The notes below the pieces were generated by a model. That model did no database searches. It was given only the letters and a program-made list of their open reading frames with translations, and was not told the DNA's origin. Below, in pieces: positions 21,655 through 29,512 of a stretch of 32,253 bases of DNA. The first letter of the stretch is position 1; each line of letters opens with the position of its first letter. The DNA comes from CAZUNB01 sp044227985. GTDB taxonomy: Bacteria; Patescibacteriota; Saccharimonadia; Saccharimonadales; JAGPDM01. Where the stretch lies: contig JBGAVT010000015.1 of assembly GCA_044227985.1 (NCBI GenBank), positions 1-32,253 of the forward strand. Direction: 5' to 3'. The position numbers and the translations under genes were made by a program.

Positions 21655-24600
21655 ATGAATAGAATCCTAAAAGATCTATTACAATCCAGTCGCTCAGCAG
21701 TCCTGCGGTTTAGTCGAGGTGTGCCTTCACCTCAAAATTCTTCTAGAAAACGACTCAAAAGCTCCTTTATACTAATAGCACTCGCCAGCGCAGTCGCTTT
21801 TTACGGTTTTTCCGCCCACACCGCAGTCGCTTACCCAGCCGATGAGTTTGTCACTACCTGGAAGACAGATAACCCAGGGACCAGTAACAGCACATCTATT
21901 ACCATTCCAACCACAGGCACAGGCTACAACTACCAAGTTGATTGGGATAATGATGGAGTGTTTGATCAGACGGGCATTACTGGCGATGTGACGCATGATT
22001 TTGGCAGTACTGGTACTAAGACGATTCGAATTAAGGGAAGTTTTCCGAGAATTTATTTCAATAACACAGGCGACAAGAGCAAGATATTAAGTGTAGAGCA
22101 GTGGGGAACGAATGCCTGGACATCTATGGCGCAGTCTTTTATGGGTGCTTCAAATCTTATTGTAAATGCAAACGACACTCCAAACCTAAGTAATGCAACA
22201 TCTTTATACAGAATGTTTTTTGGTGGCACATCTATTGGTGGCGGAACAGGTAACTGGAGTTGGAATACATCGACAATCACTGATATGTCAGATATGTTTT
22301 ACAATAATTCTAGTTTTAATAAAGATATCTCCGGCTGGAACACCAGTAGTGTAGTTACTCTTAGTAACATGTTCAATGGAGCTAACTTATTCAACCAACC
22401 ACTCAACAGTTGGGATACTAGTAAAGTTACAAACATGTCAGGGATGTTTAGGAATGCATCAGCTTTTAACCAACCACTCAACAGTTGGGATACTAGCAAA
22501 GTTACGACTTTTAGCGCTATGTTTAATGGTGCTAGTAGTTTTAATAGTAATATTACTAGTTGGAATACAGTCAGTGCCACCAATATGTCAACTATGTTTG
22601 CTGGAGCTAGTGCATTTGACCAACCAATCGGCGCATGGGACACAAGCTCTGTAACAAACATGGATTCTATGTTTTATGGTGCGATTGTATTCAATCAAAA
22701 TATTGGTTCTTGGAACATAGGTAGCCTGACCAGTATGTCTCAAATGTTTAAGGCGGCAAGAAAATTTAACAAGCCAGTTGGTTCTTGGAACACTAGTAAC
22801 GTCACAGATATGACCAGTGTATTTGAAGAAGCTTACGAGTTTAACCAGCCGCTTAATAACTGGAGCACAAGTAAAAACACGGGTCTTTATAGAATGTTCT
22901 TTGCAGCTTATAAATTTAATCAACCCCTAAATAATTGGGACACAAGTAAAGTTGTTTCTATGGCTCAAACCTTTCGAAGTGCTACCGTTTTTGACCAAGA
23001 CATCAGCTCGTGGAACGTTTCATCAGTTACGAGTGCTATTGCAATGTTCGATTACAAGGCGATATCCACTAATAACTACGACGCTTTACTGGCTGGCTGG
23101 AACGCCCAAGCCCTTAAACCAGGTGTCACTTTCTCCGGCGGTAACAGCAAATACTGCGCTGCCTCCGCCGCACGAGCCAACATGGTTTCGCCGACAGGCG
23201 ATAATTGGACAATCTCCGACGCCGGCCAAGACTGCTCCCAGGCCGCACCAACCGACGTCCGCCTCGACGGCTCTCACACGAAAGCCATCGCCGAGAACAA
23301 CACTGCCGGCAATACCATCGGCACCCTAACAACTGTTGACCTAACTCCATCCGACACTCACACTTTCAGCTTTGCCTGCACCACGCCCGGTGCCGACAAC
23401 GCCCACTTCACAATCTCTGGCACGAGTCTCAAGTCTGCCACCAGCTTCGACTACGAAATCCCAGCTGATGCCGACACCGACAACGCCTACGAACTGTGTA
23501 TCCGCGTGACCGATTCAACTGGTAACACTTACGACCAAAACCTAACCGTGGCTATCTCTGACGTTAATGCCGCACCAACTGGCGCCACCATCGACGGTGC
23601 CAGTAACACCAACGTTGCTGAGAACAACCCAGTCGGCACCATTGCCACTCTCGCCACCATCGATGACAGAGAAGACAATCCAGAGACCTACAGCTACAGC
23701 CTGACCTGCACCACACCCGGAGCTGACGACGCACTATTCTCTACCACCGGCTCCGATCTCAAAGCCAACCAATCCTTCGACTACGAAAACCCAGCCGACA
23801 ACGGAGCCGACAACACCTACAACATCTGTGTAAAGTCGACCGAAACCAACGGCACTAAATCGGTCGAACAAAACCTGACCATTACCATCACCGACGTCGA
23901 CGACACCCCACCAGTCGTAGCGGGAGCCCCAGACCTAACCGATGCTTCAGACACCGGTAGCTCAAACACCGACAACCTGACTAACGTAACCACCCCAAGC
24001 TTCACACTCGTTTGCACCGAAGCCGATGCCACTCTCAAGCTCTATTCCAACCAACCAGCACCAAACACCCTGATCGCTACTCATACCTGCACCACCACAG
24101 GTAGTGTTGAAGTCACCGTAGACGGTGGTGACGCTCTAGCTGACGGAATTCACAACATCACCAGCACCGAAACAGACAACAGTAGTAATACAAGCGACCC
24201 AAGCCCAGCTCTCGAGATAAGCATAGACTCAACCGCCTCAGCATCACCGACCATCACCCCACCAAGTAACGTTAACCAACTACCAAGCCAAAGCCCAGTC
24301 CTCATCTCCGGCACCGGGACAGTCGGCGAGACCATTGAGGTCACCTCAACACCAGACGGTGGCGGAACAACCAGTACCTGCACAACCACCGTTGACGCCG
24401 ACGGCAACTACAGCTGTACGCTCAGTCCACAACCAGAGCTCGGCGCTCACAACCTAAGCATCACCACCACCGATCTCGCCGGCAACACCAGCACCGCCAC
24501 CACTGACAACTTCACCATGGCACTCGACACCGACGGTGACGGCCAAATAGACACCGAAGACCCCGACGATGATGGCGATGGCATTCCTGATGCCATTGAA

Positions 24601-25230
24601 GATGCCGGTCCGAATAATGGTGATGGTAATGGTGATGGAATTAAAGATAGTCTGCAGGGTCATGTGGCCACCCAGGAAAACACGGTAACTGGTGGTTCAA
24701 CAACGCTCGAAGTCACGGAAGGCTGCCAGATTGTGACTAGCTTTAGCGTTGTTGATGAATCTGAATTAACAAAACAAGACAGTGGCTTTACCTACCCGGT
24801 TGGCCTTAACGACTTCAGCCTCAAGTGCGACCAGCCAGGACAGACAGCTACAGTTACGTTTTATTACGACCAAACTTACGATACCAGTACATGGACCTAC
24901 AGGAAATACGATACAAACGGCAAAGAATACTCTGATATAAGCAACCAGGTAACGTACGACACTAAACAGGTAGGTGATACACAAGTGACCGCTGCAAGCT
25001 ACCAGCTAACTGACGGCGGACCGCTCGACCAAGATGGACAGGTGAACGGTCAGATCACTGATCCTGCAGGGCCTGCGGTCAAGATACCTCAAACAACAAC
25101 AAGTAGTGATTCGCAGCAGGTGTTGGCGAGGACGGGGGAGAGTAAGGTGCTAATTTCTTTACTAGCTGGTCTGATGCTTGTGTCGAGTCTTATGTTTTTC
25201 ATATACAAAAGAGATGCGCACTTACAGTAA
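21655..25230 (+). CDS. BspA-repeat adhesin-like surface protein 2
   Basis: This 1191-residue protein has a signal segment ending in HTAVAYPADEF, the N-terminal DWDNDG domain, then about 11 BspA repeats (about 195-470) and a cap. Two cadherin-like repeats start near 532 (DVRLDGSHTKAIAENNTAGN, ending in DYEIPADADTDN). Ig-like domains follow (CTEADATLKLYSNQPAP, then SGTGTVGETIEVTS), then a calcium-binding run DTDGDGQIDTEDPDDDGDG (near 958), an anchor-type domain and LARTGES (about 1157) with a hydrophobic segment and KRDAHLQ tail. This is the full layout of a long wall-anchored adhesin. I chose ATG 21655 over TTG 21646. Codons in the cadherin/Ig part are C-rich, unlike the repeat region. Confidence 0.88.
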   Translation: MNRILKDLLQSSRSAVLRFSRGVPSPQNSSRKRLKSSFILIALASAVAFYGFSAHTAVAYPADEFVTTWKTDNPGTSNSTSITIPTTGTGYNYQVDWDNDGVFDQTGITGDVTHDFGSTGTKTIRIKGSFPRIYFNNTGDKSKILSVEQWGTNAWTSMAQSFMGASNLIVNANDTPNLSNATSLYRMFFGGTSIGGGTGNWSWNTSTITDMSDMFYNNSSFNKDISGWNTSSVVTLSNMFNGANLFNQPLNSWDTSKVTNMSGMFRNASAFNQPLNSWDTSKVTTFSAMFNGASSFNSNITSWNTVSATNMSTMFAGASAFDQPIGAWDTSSVTNMDSMFYGAIVFNQNIGSWNIGSLTSMSQMFKAARKFNKPVGSWNTSNVTDMTSVFEEAYEFNQPLNNWSTSKNTGLYRMFFAAYKFNQPLNNWDTSKVVSMAQTFRSATVFDQDISSWNVSSVTSAIAMFDYKAISTNNYDALLAGWNAQALKPGVTFSGGNSKYCAASAARANMVSPTGDNWTISDAGQDCSQAAPTDVRLDGSHTKAIAENNTAGNTIGTLTTVDLTPSDTHTFSFACTTPGADNAHFTISGTSLKSATSFDYEIPADADTDNAYELCIRVTDSTGNTYDQNLTVAISDVNAAPTGATIDGASNTNVAENNPVGTIATLATIDDREDNPETYSYSLTCTTPGADDALFSTTGSDLKANQSFDYENPADNGADNTYNICVKSTETNGTKSVEQNLTITITDVDDTPPVVAGAPDLTDASDTGSSNTDNLTNVTTPSFTLVCTEADATLKLYSNQPAPNTLIATHTCTTTGSVEVTVDGGDALADGIHNITSTETDNSSNTSDPSPALEISIDSTASASPTITPPSNVNQLPSQSPVLISGTGTVGETIEVTSTPDGGGTTSTCTTTVDADGNYSCTLSPQPELGAHNLSITTTDLAGNTSTATTDNFTMALDTDGDGQIDTEDPDDDGDGIPDAIEDAGPNNGDGNGDGIKDSLQGHVATQENTVTGGSTTLEVTEGCQIVTSFSVVDESELTKQDSGFTYPVGLNDFSLKCDQPGQTATVTFYYDQTYDTSTWTYRKYDTNGKEYSDISNQVTYDTKQVGDTQVTAASYQLTDGGPLDQDGQVNGQITDPAGPAVKIPQTTTSSDSQQVLARTGESKVLISLLAGLMLVSSLMFFIYKRDAHLQ

Positions 25231-25366
25231 ATCTCGCTATCCTTAAGACTGCAAGATCGGAATAGAACCACCCCAACCTAAGTAATCCTGATTTGCCGTA
25301 AACAGTCATGATATTCCTTTTGTCATCTTGCTCAATGAACAGATTACGAATATAAAAAGCAACTGT

Positions 25367-25395
25367 TTGCAACCACAATATGGTTATGGTATGAT
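25367..25395 (+). promoter_or_regulatory. Promoter of BspA gene 3
   Basis: TTGCAA (25367-25372) and TATGAT (25390-25395) are spaced by 17 bases. The rest of the gap from 25231 to 25366 holds no gene or structure that I can identify. Confidence 0.65.
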
Positions 25396-25443
25396 TGCTT
25401 CGTATTAGAGTGGCTGTGAAAGCTGTGGGTTATTATTTACAAA

Positions 25444-25467
25444 CAAAAAAAACAAAAAAAACAAAAA
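25444..25467 (+). repeat. Slippery A-tracts with 9-base period at the start of BspA gene 3
   Basis: Cytosines at 25444, 25453 and 25462 separate runs of 8, 8 and 5 A residues, so ACAAAAAAA recurs with a period of nine. The tracts sit just before TTG 25468. A GTG at 25416 reads through them one base out of frame with the protein, so a change in A number would join it. Confidence 0.8.
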
Positions 25468-27741
25468 TTGTTTAATTCGGGCTATCGGCCGATATTTTTT
25501 GCCATACTGGTTTTTGCCACTATAGTCGGTTCGCCATTAATGTATCACCAATCCGTTTCTGCCTACCCAGCGGACGAGTTTGTCACCACCTGGAAGACAG
25601 ACAATCCGGGGACTAGTAACTCGACTTCTATCACTATTCCAACTGCGGGAATAGGCTATAACTATCAAGTTGACTGGGATGACGATGGGATATTTGATCA
25701 GACAGGAATAACGGGTAGTGTAACGCACGATTTTGGTACAGCTGGTACCTACGTCGTTCGGATCAAAGGTAGTTTCCCCTCAATATTATTTAACAACACT
25801 GGTGACAAAGAAAAAATACTGAGTGTCGAGCAATGGGGGTTAAGCTCGTGGAATACAATGTATGCCGCATTCTATGGTGCGAAAAACCTCGTTATTAACG
25901 CCAGTGATACTCCTGACCTCAGTAATGTCGCTAGTCTCCATAGTATGTTCCGTGATGCGGAGAGCCTTGGTGGTGGAGCAGGAAGCTGGAATTGGAATAC
26001 CGGCAATGTCACCACAACGAGAGAAATGTTTCGAGGAGCAACGACCTTTAATAAACCTCTCAACAGTTGGGACGTTAGCCAGGTGACTGATATGAATAGT
26101 ATGTTTGATTCTGTCGCTAGCTTTAACCAGCCACTTAATAGCTGGAATGTTGGCAAAGTAACCAATATGACGAGTATGTTTTATGGTGCAAGTAGCTTCA
26201 ACCAACAAATCGGCCTTTGGGATACCAGTAAAGTTACTACAATGAGACGATTGTTCTATAACGCCACCTCATTCAATCAACCCCTTAGCTCTTGGGATAC
26301 AGGCAACGTCACAGATCTAGGTAGTGCCTTCCGAAACGCCACCTCATTTAACCAGAACATAAACTCCTGGGACACTGCGAAGGTAACAAATATGCAGCAG
26401 GTTTTCTATAACGCCACCTCATTCAACCAACCAATCGGCTCTTGGAACACAGGCAACGTCACCAGTTTTTATTCTCTGTTTGATGGTGCTGTTTTGTTTA
26501 ACCAGCCAATCGGCTCTTGGGATACGAGCAAGGTGACTAATATGGAGTTTGCATTCCGAAACGCCACCTCCTTCAATCAACCACTTAGCTCCTGGGACAC
26601 AGGCAACGTCACCAGTTTTTATTCTCTGTTTGATGGTGCTGTTTTGTTCGATCAGGGCTTAGGTCTATGGAACACCGGTAGTCTGACAAATATAGGGAAT
26701 ACTTTCCGAAACGCCACCTCATTCAACCAAAACATAAACTCCTGGGACACCGCGAAAGTTACCAATATGCAGTCTCTGTTTAACGGCGCCACCTCATTCA
26801 ATCAACCCCTTGGCTCCTGGGATATGGGTAATGTTACGAATATGGAGTTCTCATTCGAGGGCGCCACATTGTTTAACCAGAGCTTAAACGCTTGGGATAC
26901 GAGTAAAGTCACTAGCATGCACGGCATATTCCGAAACGCCACCTCATTCAACCAAAACATAAACTCATGGGATACCGCTAAGGTTGTTAATATGAAGCAG
27001 GCATTCTTTGGGGCAGTTTCGTTCGATCAAGATATCGGTGGATGGAGCACCGCGGCATTGAGCGCTGCAGACGATATGTTTAAAGGCATCGAACTTTCCA
27101 TAGCCAATTATGACGCTCTCCTTGAAAGTTGGAATGCGCAAAGCCTCAATCCTGACGTTATATTTAGTGGTGGTGATAGTCGGTATTGTACTTCCGCTTC
27201 AGCCCGCACTACGATGATTGAATCCGACAACTGGACCATCACCGACGCTGGCCGAGATTGCCCAAACGCCAAATCAACCAGTGTTAAACTTAATGGCTCA
27301 AGTAGTAAAATAACGATCGGCAATACCACCGAAGGTAATGAGGTCGGCATTCTATCAGCTACTGATCTAACTATAAACGACACACACAATTTTGCTTTTA
27401 CTTGCACAGTTTCAGGTGTCGATGATAAATATTTTGTAATCTCTGGTGATAGATTAAAAGCTGCCACTAACCTTGACTATCGAGATCCAGTTGATTCTAA
27501 TGCAGATAGTGTCTACGAGATATGTATTCGCGTGACTGATTCAACTGGCAATACTTATGACCAGAAACTTATTATTTTTGTAACTGATCAGGATATTAAT
27601 AACAATTCTATCCTGAGAAAATCTCATATTGTGCTTGCGAAGACAGGCGAGAATAGAATGCCCATTTTTTTATTAGCTGGACTAATGTTTATATTAAGTC
27701 TGCTTAGCTTTAGGAAGAGGCACAACTCTGCTACTCTTTGA
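25468..27741 (+). CDS. BspA-repeat surface protein 3, start codon uncertain
   Basis: This protein of at least 757 residues has a signal segment (PIFFAILVFATIVGSPLMY), then SAYPADEFVTTW and the N-terminal DWDDDG domain, about 14 BspA repeats (about 190-540), one cadherin-like domain (about 610-710) and the sorting-type motif LAKTGEN (about 722-728) with a hydrophobic segment and basic tail. The start is uncertain. TTG 25468 has no ribosome-binding site and no ATG is in frame upstream. In-frame sequence from 25420 would add a Lys/Gln-rich n-region suited to a signal peptide. The expressed form may depend on the A-tract length. The rest of the protein is intact. Confidence 0.8.
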   Translation: MFNSGYRPIFFAILVFATIVGSPLMYHQSVSAYPADEFVTTWKTDNPGTSNSTSITIPTAGIGYNYQVDWDDDGIFDQTGITGSVTHDFGTAGTYVVRIKGSFPSILFNNTGDKEKILSVEQWGLSSWNTMYAAFYGAKNLVINASDTPDLSNVASLHSMFRDAESLGGGAGSWNWNTGNVTTTREMFRGATTFNKPLNSWDVSQVTDMNSMFDSVASFNQPLNSWNVGKVTNMTSMFYGASSFNQQIGLWDTSKVTTMRRLFYNATSFNQPLSSWDTGNVTDLGSAFRNATSFNQNINSWDTAKVTNMQQVFYNATSFNQPIGSWNTGNVTSFYSLFDGAVLFNQPIGSWDTSKVTNMEFAFRNATSFNQPLSSWDTGNVTSFYSLFDGAVLFDQGLGLWNTGSLTNIGNTFRNATSFNQNINSWDTAKVTNMQSLFNGATSFNQPLGSWDMGNVTNMEFSFEGATLFNQSLNAWDTSKVTSMHGIFRNATSFNQNINSWDTAKVVNMKQAFFGAVSFDQDIGGWSTAALSAADDMFKGIELSIANYDALLESWNAQSLNPDVIFSGGDSRYCTSASARTTMIESDNWTITDAGRDCPNAKSTSVKLNGSSSKITIGNTTEGNEVGILSATDLTINDTHNFAFTCTVSGVDDKYFVISGDRLKAATNLDYRDPVDSNADSVYEICIRVTDSTGNTYDQKLIIFVTDQDINNNSILRKSHIVLAKTGENRMPIFLLAGLMFILSLLSFRKRHNSATL
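26447..26648 (+). repeat. Identical 52-bp segments 150 bp apart in BspA gene 3
   Basis: Positions 26447-26498 and 26597-26648 are identical, exactly two 75-bp repeat units apart. Another near-identical pair (26704 and 26929 onwards) is offset by 225 bp, or three units. This is recent unit duplication or gene conversion within the array. Confidence 0.8.
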
Positions 27742-27767
27742 ATCTGTGTCAATAGCAAGCCACGCTT

Positions 27768-27929
27768 ATGCAGCCATTCACTAGAGCCACTTCGAACACC
27801 GAATACAACTATGAAGGTCTTGGTCTAAACCTCTACATAACTCGTCTTATCACTGAGAAATATGGCGGTAGCGTCAAGATAGACAGTAAATTAGGGCAAG
27901 TCACGAATGTACAGATTATCTTTGCCTAA
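27768..27929 (+). pseudogene. Histidine-kinase ATPase-domain remnant
   Basis: A 53-residue frame (from MQPFTRATSN to VTNVQIIFA) matches the last part of a histidine-kinase HATPase_c domain: EPF-type F-box (LMQPFTRA), G2 box YEGLGLNLY and GGSVKIDSKLGQ. The His box, N box and G1 box are missing, and a TAG stop lies five codons upstream. It is a fragment of a lost kinase gene and differs in sequence from the tail fused to BspA gene 1. Confidence 0.75.
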
Positions 27930-27946
27930 TAGTAAGCCAAGTTTTA

Positions 27947-27955
27947 TGATATAAT
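27947..27955 (+). promoter_or_regulatory. Extended -10 promoter of the T-box operon
   Basis: TGA (27947-27949) precedes TATAAT (27950-27955). Transcription should start near 27962, at the beginning of the T-box leader. Confidence 0.6.
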
Positions 27956-27961
27956 TTCATC

Positions 27962-28187
27962 AGTGCGTTCTCTTATTTAATAAAAATTAATCAGAGATGA
28001 GTGGCTATCAACCACGAAAGTATGCGAGAAGAAATCTTTAATCAGTTAGTGAATTAAAGAGACTAGACCTCGTCGGGTAAGCCCGAAATAGCTGTAAGTA
28101 AGCGCCAAAAAGATCACTTCTTTTGGAAATCAGATGGTACCATCCTGAACACTCGGGACTCTGATAATCAAAAGCAGTGATTTTTTA
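27962..28187 (+). promoter_or_regulatory. Isoleucine T-box leader with ultrashort Stem I
   Basis: The leader of the HAD-GNAT and ileS operon senses uncharged tRNA-Ile. A short hairpin (28001-28004 with 28012-28015) carries AUC, an Ile codon, in its loop (28007-28009). An 8-bp Stem II follows (28035-28042 with 28053-28060), then a TCGGG/CCCGA element (28073-28086). The antiterminator has the T-box bulge UGGUACC (28135-28141) between ATCAGA (28129-28134)/TCTGAT (28160-28165) and TCC/GGA pairs. Stem I this short, with the specifier in the terminal loop, is known from actinobacterial ileS T-boxes. The ileS gene downstream confirms the amino acid. Stem III is 28105-28126. Confidence 0.82.
28113..28186 (+). 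terminator. Terminator helix of the T-box, overlapping Stem III
   Basis: ATCACTTCTTTTG (28113-28125) pairs at 12 of 13 positions with 28169-28181, then T runs to 28186. The left arm also lies in Stem III (CCAAAA/TTTTGG, 28105-28126), so Stem III and the terminator should compete. The antiterminator sits in the terminator loop. Confidence 0.65.
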
Positions 28188-28201
28188 TTTCTAGGAGAAT
28201 A

Positions 28202-29512
28202 ATGAAATATAAAGCGATAATAATTGATCTTGATGGCACGGCGGTTGATTCGCCGAGCAAGAATATTGCTAGCTCGCGTTTGGCTGCAGCAGTAAAACGA
28301 CTTGAAGAGCTTGATGTTAAGATTTGTGCAGCGACAGGACGGTCGAAAGCATCTGCGCAGGAAGTGGTTGAAAGTCTTGGATTATCTCAACCTATGATTG
28401 TCGCGGGCGGTGCACAAATTATCAGTTCGGATTATCAAAAAGTCATCCAACAAATTTCAGTGGAAAAAGAATCGCTTAAAACGATGGTTAAAGTCCTCTC
28501 GTCTTTGGATAAAACCTTTCTTTGGAATGACTGTACGCTTGAGGACTATATCGAGAATGGTGGCTGGCAACTTGATGATTTTGATGTCAACAGTGAAACC
28601 TATTTTTTTGAAGTCTGTTATGTTCCGGATGACGAGGCAAATGAGTTAGCCGATAAGATAAATAAAATTAATGGAATTACGGCTTCCATAGCTATAGCTC
28701 ATCGACCAAGCATGAAAGATATTCATGTTACTAGTGATAACGCGACCAAAGAGCACGCCATAGAGGTGTTGTCTCAACTGATTAACGTTCCTACCGAGCA
28801 TATGATTGGCGTTGGGGACGGTGCAAACGACATCCATCTTTTCAAAGCTGTCGGTCATAAGGTTGCTATGGGTAACGCGGCTAATGAACTGAAAGAGAAA
28901 GCCGATGAAGTAGTCGGTGACATTAAAGACGATGGCTTAGCTGAATATTTTGAGCGTCTTATAAAAGAGATTAAAGAATCAAACTTGGACAAGATAGAAA
29001 TTGTCCAGCCAGAAGCCAATGATGCTTTAGGATTGGCAAAAATGCATGCCCAGAGTTGGCGAGATAGCTATGTCGGAATTAATGGTTTAACAGCTGAATC
29101 GGTAGAAGATAAGATGAGGAATAAAACATCTGAAAAAGGACTTAGCATTTACCGAGAAACATTTGAAAAAGCTCGGAAAAACCCAGAGCAGTGTTACTAC
29201 CGTATCGCCAAGACCGGCAATGAAGTTGTTGGTTTCATACATGGAGTCAACGAAGAGAAACAAGAGGTTGGCGCAGTCTATATTGCCGAGCAGTACAAAG
29301 GCTCAGGCTTGGCGCAGAAATTAATGGATGGGCTAATGAGTTGGTTTGATTTAGGCCGAGATATTGAGTTCGCAGTTGTCCGAGATAATTCTCGAGCAGT
29401 TAATTTCTATGAAAGTTATGGTTTTGAGATAGTAGAAACCGATCCAAAAGATTATGAACGTTATTTACCATTGATAGTTGTTAAAATGAAACGAAGAGGA
29501 GACAAGAAATGA
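28202..29512 (+). CDS. Fusion of HAD (Cof-type) phosphatase and GNAT acetyltransferase
   Basis: This 436-residue protein has two domains. Residues 1-255 are a Cof-type HAD hydrolase: motif I DLDGT (D9, D11), ATGRS as motif II, a basic residue for motif III and GDGAND (about 205-210) as motif IV. Residues 265-436 are a GNAT acetyltransferase with the acetyl-CoA-binding stretch YKGSGLAQKL and ARG-type RAVNFYESYGF. Such HADs remove phosphate from small metabolites; the acetyltransferase substrate is unknown. A ribosome-binding site (AGGAGA) precedes the ATG, right after the T-box terminator. Its stop overlaps the ileS start by four bases, so it shares control by tRNA-Ile charging. Confidence 0.88.
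   Translation: MKYKAIIIDLDGTAVDSPSKNIASSRLAAAVKRLEELDVKICAATGRSKASAQEVVESLGLSQPMIVAGGAQIISSDYQKVIQQISVEKESLKTMVKVLSSLDKTFLWNDCTLEDYIENGGWQLDDFDVNSETYFFEVCYVPDDEANELADKINKINGITASIAIAHRPSMKDIHVTSDNATKEHAIEVLSQLINVPTEHMIGVGDGANDIHLFKAVGHKVAMGNAANELKEKADEVVGDIKDDGLAEYFERLIKEIKESNLDKIEIVQPEANDALGLAKMHAQSWRDSYVGINGLTAESVEDKMRNKTSEKGLSIYRETFEKARKNPEQCYYRIAKTGNEVVGFIHGVNEEKQEVGAVYIAEQYKGSGLAQKLMDGLMSWFDLGRDIEFAVVRDNSRAVNFYESYGFEIVETDPKDYERYLPLIVVKMKRRGDKK

Noticed and set aside
25840..26208. Long minus-strand reading frames across the BspA arrays
   Set aside because: They are mirrored by the repeat structure on the plus strand, lack start signals and occur in all three arrays.
25990..27070. CRISPR-like direct repeats
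   Set aside because: The 75-bp period is coding and matches 25-residue BspA units; there are no spacers and no cas genes.
19265..27741. Diversity-generating retroelement acting on the BspA genes
   Set aside because: No reverse transcriptase or template repeat lies in the window; the variation is by whole repeat units.
27768..27929. Intact two-component sensor gene
   Set aside because: Only the last part of the ATPase domain is present, and a stop codon lies just upstream in frame.
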